Of a stretch of DNA of 64,000 nucleotides, positions 8,873-16,778 are shown one piece after another. Position 1 is the stretch's first letter. The number at the start of each line of letters is the position of its first letter. A model generated the notes under the pieces. It had not been told where the DNA came from and did no database searches. It saw nothing but the letters and a program-made list of their open reading frames with translations. This DNA comes from an uncultured Bacteroidales bacterium (GTDB taxonomy: Bacteria; Bacteroidota; Bacteroidia; Bacteroidales; F082): contig CAMVCZ010000015.1 in NCBI GenBank assembly GCA_947166105.1, positions 1 through 64,000 of the forward strand, written 5' to 3'. A program made the position numbers and the translations under genes.

Positions 8873-11071
8873 TCACCGGAACCGCTTCTCCATCCTAAGC
8901 ACATTCTTCCCGTCAACGCGCTCATAATTGATGCTGTCCATCAGGTTGCGGACGAGGAAAACGCCCAAGCCTCCTATGGGACGCTCGTCAACGGTGAGGG
9001 TGGTGTCGGCCTTGCTCACGCCGGTGGGGTCAAACTCCGCGCCCGAATCGCTGAGGATGAATCGTACCCGACTCTCGTCGGCCTCAATGGTTATGTTTAT
9101 ATTTCCCTCTGTACCATTCGGATAGGCATAATCAATCACATTGGTGACGGCTTCCTCGACGGCCAACTTGATTTGGTTGGCAAGCCCGGTTTCCATGTTC
9201 AAGGCAGCCGTGGCCGACTTCACAAAGGCATTGAGTTTCGTGATTTCGCTCACCTTATTGATTAATGTGAGGGTATCGCTGAAGATGATAGGCTTCTCCT
9301 GCGGCGTGTATTGGATGGCAAGCAAGGTGAGGTCGTCGCTTTGCTCGGCACCGTCAACAAAACCATTCACCCGATTGGTCATAGTCCGAATGAGTTTTTC
9401 CGATGTATTGGATTCTTTCCCAATGCAATCCCGCAATCCCTTTTCAACACGCTTCAACCCAAATTGTTCGTGGCTTTCGTTCATTGCTTCGGTGAGGCCG
9501 TCGGTGTAAAGGAACAGGCTTTCTCCCGACTGCAACACGGTTTCCTGAATGGTGTAAACCATGTTGTCCATCACGCCCAATGGCAAATGGGGCTTGGCAG
9601 GCAATGGCTTGATTTCTTCGCCGATAACGAAGGGCTTGTCGTGGCCGGCATTGCAATAGCGCAAGCGTCCCGTAGGCAAGTCGAGCACACCAATGAACAT
9701 GGTGACGAACATGTTCTGCTCGTTGCGCTGGCAAGCGGTCTCGTTCAACGCTTGCATGATGCGGGCTGGATTGCTCTCATGCGCTGATATTGAACGGAAT
9801 AGCGTGTGCGTCACGGCCATCACCAAGGCGGCGGGGATGCCTTTTCCGCTCACGTCGCCGATGCAGAAAAAGAGTTTCTCGTCGCGGATGAAATGGTCGT
9901 AAAGGTCGCCACCAACCATTTTGGCAGGGTCGAGCGAGCCGACAATGTTGCAGTCGTCGCGCAATGCGGTTTCTTCACTTTTGGGCAACATGTCCATCTG
10001 GATTTTCCGTGCGATATTCAACTCACTGTCAATGTGTTCGCGCTCCAACGTGGCCTGTTGCAGTTTGGAGATGTTCTTGGCGGAACGCTGGATGATGAAG
10101 GCGAGAATCAGTAGACCGGCCAAGGTCAGCAGCAGGTTTCTCCATTGCATTTTTATCAAAGGCTCAAACACCTCGTCGTCGTAATTGATGACTGCGATAC
10201 TCCAGGGGCGGATGGACCTTGGAGAATAATAATACACCGATCCTTTGGCATGGTCTTCCCAGTCGTCGAAAGAAATCACTGTGATACGCCCTGAAGCGGT
10301 TGTCGTGTGTTCGACGGTGGTGTCATTAATCAAGCCCTTGATTTGCTCCACATCCTTGTGCTTTATCTCGCCAACAGGACTAAAAATCAACCTGCCCTTA
10401 CCTGAAAACAAGAGGTTGTAAGAAGAAGGAAACATGTGTCTGGAATTCAGCAATTTACTAAGCCATTCTGTGCTTAAGTCGACACCGACAATGGCTGCCA
10501 TGTCCCCGTATGCATCGTAAATTGGAAAAGTATAAGTGATGAGCGTCACATCCGGGTAGTCTTCGTCCTGATAGGGTTCGCTCCAAAAGGAACTGTCGTT
10601 TTCAGCCGCAATGATGAAATCCGGATTTATGCTATAATCATGTTCCTCAGAAGCAAGTTGAAAGGTTTCAATCACCTCGCCGCGACGCAGGGTGTAAGGC
10701 TCGAAAAGACGGCCTTTTTCGGGATAGTAGTCGGGGACCATGGCAATGCAGCAACCCGCAAAATGGGGATTTTGCTCCACGATGCGGCGCGTGACGTCAA
10801 ACAGGGAATCAGGATAGGGGAGGAACTGCTCGAATTCCCAACTGCGGTTTCGTAACGCCAAACTCACATCCTCAAGCGAATGTCTGACATCTATAGCCTT
10901 GATAATCAATTCCATTTCAGCATTGCGCTCCAAGTTAATGCGGATTTGCTTGCGTGCAGAAAACTGCTGGATGCCCGAAATCAGCAACATGAGAACCGCC
11001 GCCGTGATGAGGATGGCAACGCTGGACCTGTTGCGGATACTTTTTGAGGTGTTGTTTTTTAACTTGCTCAT
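8873..11071 (-). CDS. Membrane sensor SpoIIE/RsbU-type phosphatase fused to an RsbW-like HATPase
   Basis: 732 residues. One membrane helix (about 18-38), a large extracytoplasmic sensor region resembling a Cache domain (about 40-310), and a second helix (LLLTLAGLLILAFII, about 315-330). A coiled linker leads to a PP2C/SpoIIE phosphatase domain (about 350-585, with GGDLYDHF, GDVSGKGIPAALVMA and YTDGLTEAMN). Last comes an HATPase domain (about 605-732; VEEAVTNVIDYAYP, DSGAEFDP, GGLGVFLV). It carries both activities of a partner switch: dephosphorylation and probably phosphorylation of a STAS protein, in response to an external signal. The STAS gene at 6401 is the obvious candidate partner. It starts 6 bp after mnmE and should be co-transcribed with it. 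Confidence 0.9.
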   Translation of the reverse strand: MSKLKNNTSKSIRNRSSVAILITAAVLMLLISGIQQFSARKQIRINLERNAEMELIIKAIDVRHSLEDVSLALRNRSWEFEQFLPYPDSLFDVTRRIVEQNPHFAGCCIAMVPDYYPEKGRLFEPYTLRRGEVIETFQLASEEHDYSINPDFIIAAENDSSFWSEPYQDEDYPDVTLITYTFPIYDAYGDMAAIVGVDLSTEWLSKLLNSRHMFPSSYNLLFSGKGRLIFSPVGEIKHKDVEQIKGLINDTTVEHTTTASGRITVISFDDWEDHAKGSVYYYSPRSIRPWSIAVINYDDEVFEPLIKMQWRNLLLTLAGLLILAFIIQRSAKNISKLQQATLEREHIDSELNIARKIQMDMLPKSEETALRDDCNIVGSLDPAKMVGGDLYDHFIRDEKLFFCIGDVSGKGIPAALVMAVTHTLFRSISAHESNPARIMQALNETACQRNEQNMFVTMFIGVLDLPTGRLRYCNAGHDKPFVIGEEIKPLPAKPHLPLGVMDNMVYTIQETVLQSGESLFLYTDGLTEAMNESHEQFGLKRVEKGLRDCIGKESNTSEKLIRTMTNRVNGFVDGAEQSDDLTLLAIQYTPQEKPIIFSDTLTLINKVSEITKLNAFVKSATAALNMETGLANQIKLAVEEAVTNVIDYAYPNGTEGNINITIEADESRVRFILSDSGAEFDPTGVSKADTTLTVDERPIGGLGVFLVRNLMDSINYERVDGKNVLRMEKRFR

Positions 11072-11077
11072 AATTAA

Positions 11078-12493
11078 TTATTTACCGACGCAAAAACGGG
11101 AAAAGATAGAACCGAGCACCTCGTCTGTAGTGATTTCGCCAGTAATCGTTCCAAGATAATGGATGGCTTCGCGTAAGTCTTGGGAAACCAAGTCGGTAGG
11201 GATGTTCATTTCAAGTCCTTGTTGAACTTGACCAAGGCTATCTGAAGCATGGAGCAAAGCCTCATAATGCCGCACATTGGTCACCAAAGTGACGTCGGGA
11301 TAGGAGAGGGGCTGACTGTGTTTCAAGGTGTTATACAAGTCATTCAAGCCAAACTTGTGCTTCGCCGAAAGACAGATGACCATGATTTCGTCGTTGTCCA
11401 AATCGGCGCGAAGTTGGCCTAACAGTGCTTCGCCTTGGTCGTCGAGCGTGTCCACCTTATTAATACATAAAATGAGTTGCTGGTGCTCAAGGTCGATTCT
11501 TTTGAGGATTTCGTGTGCTGCAAGAAGCACATTTTCAGCATCTTTCGTTGCGTCAAGCATCCCGATAACCACCGTGGCTTCGGCAATTTTCCTATAGGAA
11601 CGCTCGATACCGATTTTCTCGATGGTTTCCTCGGTCTCGCGCAGGCCTGCCGTGTCGATGAAGCGGAACAGTATTCCGTTGACATTCAGCGTTTCCTCAA
11701 TCGTGTCGCGGGTGGTGCCGGCAATGTCGCTCACAATGGCGCGGTCTTCGCCCAAAAGGGCGTTTAAGAGCGTACTTTTTCCCGTATTGGTCTGCCCAAC
11801 GATGGCCACGGGCACACCATTCTTGATGGCATTGCCCAAACGGAACGAATCCTTGAGCCTGTTGACTTTATCCAATGCCTCTTGAAGTAACGCTTTAAGT
11901 TGGCTACGGTCGGCAAACTCGACATCTTCTTCAGAGAAATCCAATTCCAATTCCATCAACGAGGTCATTTCCAACAACTTGGAACGCAACACTTGAAGTT
12001 CTTTCGAGAAACCGCCACGCAATTGATTGATAGCCACGCGATGAGAGGCTTCGCTTTCTGAACTAATCAAGTCGGCGATGGCTTCGGCTTGGGCCAAGTC
12101 GAATTTCCCGTTGACGAAGGCGCGGCGCGTGAACTCGCCAGCATCGGCCATGCGACAACCATTGGCAATCAGGACTTGGAGCAGTTTCTGCTGCACAAAC
12201 ACCGAGCCATGCACACTGATTTCAGCAGAATCTTCGCCCGTAAACGAGTGTGGCGCCTTGAAAAAAGTCACCAAAACCTCATCCAACAGTTCACCTTTAT
12301 TAATAAGGTGTCCATGAAAGGCCTTGTGGGAAACGATTTCGCTGATTTCCAAAAACTTGCCACGATGTTGGAACAAAGTAGCAACAATCGGGAAAGCCTT
12401 GGCGCCTGAAACTCTGACCGTTGCAATCGCGCCCATGCCATGCGGCGTAGCGATGGCGCAGATGGTGTCAGTATTTAAGAAATTGGTTTGCAT
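11078..12493 (-). CDS. mnmE: tRNA modification GTPase MnmE
   Basis: The start is taken at the ATG at 12493 (MQTNFLN); an upstream in-frame reading from 12520 lies within a palindromic repeat and lacks conservation. 471 residues, normal for the family. The N-terminal folate-binding domain (DTICAIATPHGMGAI) is followed by the helical domain and the G domain (GQTNTGKS, DIAGTTRD, DTAGLRE, NKVD). The C-terminus is FCVGK, with the conserved cysteine. With MnmG it forms cmnm5U34 on tRNAs. The neighbour downstream is the SpoIIE-like switch, an unusual operon partner. Confidence 0.97.
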   Translation of the reverse strand: MQTNFLNTDTICAIATPHGMGAIATVRVSGAKAFPIVATLFQHRGKFLEISEIVSHKAFHGHLINKGELLDEVLVTFFKAPHSFTGEDSAEISVHGSVFVQQKLLQVLIANGCRMADAGEFTRRAFVNGKFDLAQAEAIADLISSESEASHRVAINQLRGGFSKELQVLRSKLLEMTSLMELELDFSEEDVEFADRSQLKALLQEALDKVNRLKDSFRLGNAIKNGVPVAIVGQTNTGKSTLLNALLGEDRAIVSDIAGTTRDTIEETLNVNGILFRFIDTAGLRETEETIEKIGIERSYRKIAEATVVIGMLDATKDAENVLLAAHEILKRIDLEHQQLILCINKVDTLDDQGEALLGQLRADLDNDEIMVICLSAKHKFGLNDLYNTLKHSQPLSYPDVTLVTNVRHYEALLHASDSLGQVQQGLEMNIPTDLVSQDLREAIHYLGTITGEITTDEVLGSIFSRFCVGK

Positions 12494-12504
12494 GATAAAT
12501 CGGC

Positions 12505-12558
12505 GTTTCGACAAGCTCAACGACCTAGGTTTTTGCAGGTTCCTGAGCCTGTCGAAGG
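12505..12558. repeat. Palindromic element, TTCGACAAGCTCA family
   Basis: TTCGACAAGCTCA (12507-12519) and TGAGCCTGTCGAA (12544-12556) form inverted arms around a 24-bp loop. It lies between the DUF3127 gene and mnmE. Similar copies are at 13138-13176 and 14569-14613, with a half copy near 7077-7090. Confidence 0.75.
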
Positions 12559-12588
12559 AGTCGAAGGGCCGTTCAATTTAACATAATG

Positions 12589-13002
12589 TCAGAAGGGCAG
12601 GTCGTCCACGCTGTCGTCGCCCGCCGGTGGATAATAGTCCTGAGTGGGCGCGGCGGCAGGCGGTGTTTGGTGCATCATGGGTTGTTGCACGGGTTGAGCG
12701 GGAGCCGCGACGGGTGAAGCAGGCGCAGCAGCAACGCCAACGGGGTCGAAACGCCACACGCGCACGTCGGTATACCATTTGCCATTGAACTCGCGCGACG
12801 AAATCTCAATCTGAGCCTTGATGGTTTGTCCGGGCGCGAATTTCTGTGCCTCGTCAATTTGGTTTGTCCAGCAAATCAAGCAAACCGTGCGTGGGTATTG
12901 TTCTTCGGTTTCGATGATGAGTTCTTGTTTGCGCCACGGTCCGCGTGCGCTGGTGCCTTCTGTAAGGGTTCCGAGTCTGACGACTTTTCCTGTAATTTCC
13001 AT
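12589..13002 (-). CDS. DUF3127 protein with an SSB-like acidic tail
   Basis: 137 residues. Residues 1-85 are a DUF3127 domain (MEITGKVVRLGTLTEGTSARG; small beta-rich fold related to OB folds). A linker of Ala/Pro/Gln (about 86-125) follows, and the chain ends in DDSVDDLPF. That order, a nucleic-acid-binding-type fold plus disordered linker plus an acidic tip ending in PF, copies single-stranded DNA binding protein, whose tail recruits repair enzymes. The DNA-binding role is inference. A perfect hairpin in its leader (TACGCATCA/TGATGCGTA, 13049-13070) may be regulatory. Confidence 0.8.
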   Translation of the reverse strand: MEITGKVVRLGTLTEGTSARGPWRKQELIIETEEQYPRTVCLICWTNQIDEAQKFAPGQTIKAQIEISSREFNGKWYTDVRVWRFDPVGVAAAPASPVAAPAQPVQQPMMHQTPPAAAPTQDYYPPAGDDSVDDLPF

Positions 13003-13082
13003 ATAATTTATGATTTAATATTTGATATCCAATGATTTAATGATTCTTTACGCATCAGTTTTGATGCGTATGAAAAGAACTG

Positions 13083-13090
13083 CAAAGGTA
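13083..13090 (-). promoter_or_regulatory. Predicted -7 box of the DUF3127 gene
   Basis: Reads TACCTTTG on the minus strand. The transcript leader would include the 9-bp perfect hairpin at 13049-13070. Confidence 0.55.
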
Positions 13091-13137
13091 ATCATCATTT
13101 CGGTTTCGTCAAACAAAAAAGTTGAAAAAAAGGTTTG

Positions 13138-13176
13138 TGAGCTTGTCGAACTAGTGTTAGTGAGCTTGTCGAACTA
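13138..13176. repeat. Two direct copies of TGAGCTTGTCGAACTA
   Basis: Copies at 13138-13153 and 13161-13176, the same core as the palindromic family at 12505 and 14569. They are in direct rather than inverted orientation. The surrounding gap (13003-13285) holds no gene. Confidence 0.7.
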
Positions 13177-13285
13177 TGGCTCGTTTTTGCCGCATTTTTA
13201 GTTTTTACTGTTTGAAAATAATACATATTATGTTAAATAGAGTATTTCAGCAACCTCTATCACACGATATTTTGCTCCAAAAAAA

Positions 13286-13903
13286 TCAGAAAATATGCAT
13301 CGCAATCACTGCGCAGGCCTCGGCATCGGCCAAGGCGTTGTGATGGTTCTTCTCGATGTCGTAGCCGAAATGCAACGCCACGGTCTGCAATTTGTGGTTC
13401 TCCACATCGGGCACCAATTGCTGCGAACCCAAATGCGTGCAATAAAACGGATAGTTCGGGTATTTTATGCGGTAATACTTGTGCAACGCCTTCAGGCAAC
13501 GCTCGTCAAACGACTTGCCATGCGCCACCATCGCCAAACCCTTCAACTTGTGCGCCACCTGATACCAAACCACAGGAAAAATATCCGCGTTCTCCGTGTC
13601 TTTCTTCTTGATTCCGTGAACTTTAGTCGTCCAAAAATCGTAATAGTCCGGCACAGGATGAACAAGGCTGTAGAACCTATCGACAATTTCATCATTCCTG
13701 ACAATGACCACGCCCATGCTGCAAACGCTCGTCAATTCGGCGTTGGCAGCCTCAAAGTCGATGGCGGCAAAGTCGCGCAGATGATGCTTGGGGATATATC
13801 CCGGCCATTCGGCATCGGGCCAGTCGCCGCCGCCCCTGATTCTTTCCTTCGGTTGCGTATTTGGGTTCCAAGTCATTTCGGGCGCAAAATTACGGAAATT
13901 CAT
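13286..13903 (-). CDS. DEDDh 3'-5' exonuclease, DNA polymerase III epsilon-like
   Basis: Up to 205 residues. The exonuclease motifs are present: FAAIDFEAAN (ExoI Asp and Glu), VHGIKKKD, VAHGKSFDERCL (ExoII), and HNALADAEAC (ExoIII, His and Asp). It would degrade DNA or RNA from the 3' end; as a stand-alone domain it may act in repair or replication proofreading. The start is uncertain. The ATG at 13903 overlaps the -33 element of the divergent rubrerythrin promoter, and a TAATTTTG box lies just inside it, so translation may begin at a later codon, before residue 45. Confidence 0.85.
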   Translation of the reverse strand: MNFRNFAPEMTWNPNTQPKERIRGGGDWPDAEWPGYIPKHHLRDFAAIDFEAANAELTSVCSMGVVIVRNDEIVDRFYSLVHPVPDYYDFWTTKVHGIKKKDTENADIFPVVWYQVAHKLKGLAMVAHGKSFDERCLKALHKYYRIKYPNYPFYCTHLGSQQLVPDVENHKLQTVALHFGYDIEKNHHNALADAEACAVIAMHIF

Positions 13904-13925
13904 TTGCCGTTCCGAAAAAATATGC

Positions 13926-13933
13926 TACCTTTG
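13926..13933 (+). promoter_or_regulatory. Promoter of the rubrerythrin operon
   Basis: TACCTTTG (-7), with TTTG at 13903-13906 as the -33 element, spacing 19 bp, close to the Bacteroidota optimum. The leader to the ATG at 14018 is about 77 nt. Confidence 0.7.
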
Positions 13934-14017
13934 CCCAAAATTAGAGGGTCACTCCTACCCTTTTCAAATGTCAAATTTCTATAACTTATTAAATATCAAC
14001 AACTAAACAATTTAAAA

Positions 14018-14557
14018 ATGGATCTGAAAGGCTCAAAGACAGAAGCCAACCTGATGGCTGCATTTGCAGGCGAATCGCAAGCCCGCAACAAGTACACCTA
14101 CTACGCTTCCAAAGCTCGCAAGGAAGGCTACAACCAAATCGCCGACCTCTTTGAGGAAACGGCCAACAACGAGAAGGAACACGCCAAGATTTGGTTCAAA
14201 CTCCTTCATAATGACGACGTTCCTGACACGATGACCAACCTCAAGGATGCCGCCGACGGCGAAAACTACGAGTGGACCGACATGTACGCAAGCATGGCTG
14301 AGACCGCCCGCGAGGAAGGTTTTACCAAGATTGCCAAACTGTTTGAGATGGTCGCGGCCATCGAAAAGGAACACGAGGAACGCTATCGTAAGCTCCTGAA
14401 AAACATTGAGGACGGCATCGTCTTCTCTCGCGAAGGCGACACCGTTTGGCAATGCGCCAACTGCGGCCACATCGTCATTGGCAAGAAGGCCCCTCAAATC
14501 TGCCCCGTGTGCAACCACCCGCAAGCCTTCTTCCAAATCAAGGCTGAGAATTATTAA
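14018..14557 (+). CDS. Rubrerythrin
   Basis: 179 residues: an N-terminal four-helix ferritin-like domain with the diiron ligands ([42 protein letters not shown]) and a C-terminal rubredoxin-type iron site (CANCGHIV ... CPVCNHP). It reduces hydrogen peroxide to water in the cytoplasm of anaerobes, using electrons from rubredoxin. First gene of a four-gene oxygen/peroxide defence operon, with its own strong promoter. Confidence 0.97.
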   Translation: MDLKGSKTEANLMAAFAGESQARNKYTYYASKARKEGYNQIADLFEETANNEKEHAKIWFKLLHNDDVPDTMTNLKDAADGENYEWTDMYASMAETAREEGFTKIAKLFEMVAAIEKEHEERYRKLLKNIEDGIVFSREGDTVWQCANCGHIVIGKKAPQICPVCNHPQAFFQIKAENY

Positions 14558-14568
14558 TTTATGTCGGC

Positions 14569-14613
14569 CCTTCGACAAGCTCAGGGACCTAAGGTCGTTG
14601 AGCCGGTCGAAAC
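14569..14613. repeat. Palindromic element between rubrerythrin and rubredoxin genes
   Basis: TTCGACAAGCTCA (14571-14583) and TGAGCCGGTCGAA (14599-14611) face each other. Same family as 12505-12558. Inside an operon it could form an mRNA hairpin that stabilises the upstream message. Confidence 0.75.
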
Positions 14614-14657
14614 GCCGATAACGGCTATACAAATCATTAACTAAACAACTTATAACT

Positions 14658-14819
14658 ATGAAAAAGTACGTTTGCGACGTCTGCGGTTATGTTTACGACC
14701 CAGAACAAGGCGACCCCGACAGCGGCATCGCCCCCGGCACCCCGTTTGAGGCCATTCCCGACAATTGGAAATGCCCGCTCTGCGGCATCGGCAAGGACAG
14801 TTTTTCTGTCATGGAATAA
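14658..14819 (+). CDS. Rubredoxin
   Basis: 53 residues. Two CxxC pairs, CDVCG (residues 6-10) and CPLCG (39-43), with the conserved rubredoxin core ([20 protein letters not shown]) bind one iron. It carries electrons to rubrerythrin and to the flavodiiron protein encoded on either side. The length is typical for the family. It is separated from the neighbours by a palindromic element on each side. Confidence 0.97.
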   Translation: MKKYVCDVCGYVYDPEQGDPDSGIAPGTPFEAIPDNWKCPLCGIGKDSFSVME

Positions 14820-14820
14820 A

Positions 14821-14889
14821 CGAGAGACTTAGGACATAGGACTATAGGACTGGGGACATCCCTCCGTCCTAAGTCCCTCGTCCTTAGTC
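14821..14889. repeat. Palindromic element, GACTTAGGAC type
   Basis: CGAGAGACTTAGGAC (14821-14835) is the inverted, slightly imperfect counterpart of GTCCTAAGTCCCTCG (14866-14880), with internal GGACATAGGAC/TATAGGAC repeats. It fills the whole rubredoxin/flavin-reductase gap. Confidence 0.7.
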
Positions 14890-14894
14890 AATTA

Positions 14895-15527
14895 ATGCAA
14901 CAAATAATGGATACCAAGGCATTATTCAACATAGGCTACGGCCTTTATGTGCTGACCACCAATTACGACAACATCGACAACGGCTGCATCGTGAACACCG
15001 TGATTCAGGTCACCAGCAACCCGCTGCAAATTGCGGTGACCGTCAACAAGGGCAACTACACGCACGACCTCATCAAGGACTCTTGCGTATTCAATGTTTC
15101 GATGCTGACTACCGAAACGCCGATGAAGGTGTTTGAGCATTTCGGGTTCCAAAGCGGGCGCAAAGTGAACAAGTTTGCCGACTGCGAAGCCGAACACCGC
15201 GCTGTGAACCATGTGCTCTACATCCCGAAATACACCAACGCTTATTTGGCCTGCCGCGTCACCAAGAGCATCGACTTCGGCACACACACCATGTTCATCG
15301 CCGATGTGCTTGATGCTCAGGTGCTTTCCGACAAGCCTTCCGTGACCTACGACTATTACCAAAAGAACATCAAGCCCAAACCGCAACCCGCTGAGAAGCC
15401 CAAGGACGGCAAACGCCGCTGGGTGTGCAAGGTGTGCGGCTACGTCTATGAGGGCGATTTCCTCCCCGACGACATCGTTTGCCCGCTGTGCAAACACGGA
15501 AAAGAGGATTTTGAAGAAATTCTGTAA
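14895..15527 (+). CDS. High-molecular-weight rubredoxin: flavin reductase domain plus rubredoxin
   Basis: 210 residues from 14895; the ATG at 14907 (MDTKALFNIGYG) is an equally good start. Residues about 5-155 are an FMN-binding flavin reductase domain (LFNIGYGLYVLTTN, SNPLQIAVTVNKGNYTHDLI). A linker rich in Lys and Pro leads to a C-terminal rubredoxin domain (CKVCGYVY ... CPLCKHG). Such fusions (Hrb) pass electrons from NAD(P)H to flavodiiron proteins. Its stop is only 2 bp from the flavodiiron gene, consistent with that role. Confidence 0.92.
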   Translation: MQQIMDTKALFNIGYGLYVLTTNYDNIDNGCIVNTVIQVTSNPLQIAVTVNKGNYTHDLIKDSCVFNVSMLTTETPMKVFEHFGFQSGRKVNKFADCEAEHRAVNHVLYIPKYTNAYLACRVTKSIDFGTHTMFIADVLDAQVLSDKPSVTYDYYQKNIKPKPQPAEKPKDGKRRWVCKVCGYVYEGDFLPDDIVCPLCKHGKEDFEEIL

Positions 15528-15529
15528 TT

Positions 15530-16720
15530 ATGCAACAAATAAAATTAACCGAAAACATTTATTACGTCGGCGTGAACGACCGCCGCACCGAACTTTTCGA
15601 GAACCATATCGAACTGCCGAATGGTGTTTCCTATAATTCATATCTCATTGTGGATGAAAAGGTTGCCTTGATTGACCCCGTCGAGGCGGGCTTCATCGAG
15701 GAATATCTTTTCAAAATCAAATCGGTGCTGCAAGGCCGCAAAGTCGATTACCTTATTATTAATCACGACGAGCCAGACCATAGCAGTAGCATCGCCGCCG
15801 TGCTGAGGGAATGGCCCGAAGTGCAGGTGGTGGGCAACGCCAAGACTTTTGCACCACTTGAAGCATTTTATGGTCCCATCGAGAACAAGAAAACCGTGGC
15901 CGAAAGCGAGACTTTGAGCCTTGGCAAGCACACTTTGCAGTTCTTCATGGTGCCGATGGTGCATTGGCCCGAATCGATGGTGACTTACGAGCAAACGAGT
16001 GGCATCGTGTTCAGCAACGATGCTTTCGGTGGCTTCGGTGCCTTGAACGGCGGCATCTTCGACGACCAAGTCAATTTGGCCTTCTACGAGGACGACATGC
16101 GCCGCTACTACGCCAACATTGTCGGCAAGGTGGCCATGCAAGCCCTGAAAGCCATCGAGAAACTCGGCGGATTGGAAATCAAGATGATAGCTCCTTCGCA
16201 CGGCCTCGTTTGGCGCAGCAATTTGGCTTGGGTCATTGGCAAATACACCCAATGGAGCAAGCAAGAGAGCGAAGAAGGCGTTGTCGTCGTTTATGGCTCG
16301 ATGCACGGCAACACCGGCGTGATGGCCGACATCGTGGCACGTGGCGCAGCCGAGGCTGGCATCAAGGAAGTGAAAGTCTATGATGTGGCCAAAACTGAGG
16401 TTTCGTTCATCATGAGCGACATCTGGAAATACAAAGGTGTCATCATCGGAGCCTGTGCCCACTACGCCAACATGTTCCCCGACATGACCCTTTTGACCCA
16501 TGAAATCAACGAGTTCAAGCCGAAGGACAAGTGTTACGGTCTCTTTGGCGGCATGAGTTGGAGCGGCGGCGGCGTGAAGGCCCTCTCCAAATGCGCCGAG
16601 GAAGGCAAATGGAACCTCGTGGCCGACAGCGTCGAAGTGAAAGGCGCACCCATCCGCGAAGAGGATTGGGACAGGCTCTACAACCTTGGAAAGGCTGTGG
16701 CTGAGGCCGTTAAGGGTTGA
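15530..16720 (+). CDS. Flavodiiron protein (FprA family, oxygen/nitric oxide reductase)
   Basis: 396 residues. The N-terminal metallo-beta-lactamase-like diiron domain has INHDEPDH (HxExDH), the later histidine in VPMVHWPESM, and SNDAFGGF. The C-terminal flavodoxin domain starts near residue 250 with the FMN loop YGSMHGNTGVMAD. The protein reduces oxygen to water (or NO to N2O) in the cytoplasm, receiving electrons from rubredoxin-type partners encoded just upstream. Last gene of the operon; a shared terminator follows. Confidence 0.96.
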   Translation: MQQIKLTENIYYVGVNDRRTELFENHIELPNGVSYNSYLIVDEKVALIDPVEAGFIEEYLFKIKSVLQGRKVDYLIINHDEPDHSSSIAAVLREWPEVQVVGNAKTFAPLEAFYGPIENKKTVAESETLSLGKHTLQFFMVPMVHWPESMVTYEQTSGIVFSNDAFGGFGALNGGIFDDQVNLAFYEDDMRRYYANIVGKVAMQALKAIEKLGGLEIKMIAPSHGLVWRSNLAWVIGKYTQWSKQESEEGVVVVYGSMHGNTGVMADIVARGAAEAGIKEVKVYDVAKTEVSFIMSDIWKYKGVIIGACAHYANMFPDMTLLTHEINEFKPKDKCYGLFGGMSWSGGGVKALSKCAEEGKWNLVADSVEVKGAPIREEDWDRLYNLGKAVAEAVKG

Positions 16721-16745
16721 GTCCCCTGCCCTATTCATAAACAAG

Positions 16746-16774
16746 AAAAAGCCCCTGATTTTCAGAGGCTTTTT
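16746..16774. terminator. Bidirectional terminator
   Basis: AAAAAGCC...CTGA-TTT-TCAG...GGCTTTTT stem with A and T runs on each side, between the convergent flavodiiron and threonine aldolase genes. Confidence 0.85.
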
Positions 16775-16778
16775 CATT

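Noticed and set aside
15638-16777. 379-codon minus-strand ORF opposite the flavodiiron gene
   Set aside because: It is rich in His, Val and Ala as expected of an antisense shadow; the plus-strand frame has all catalytic motifs.
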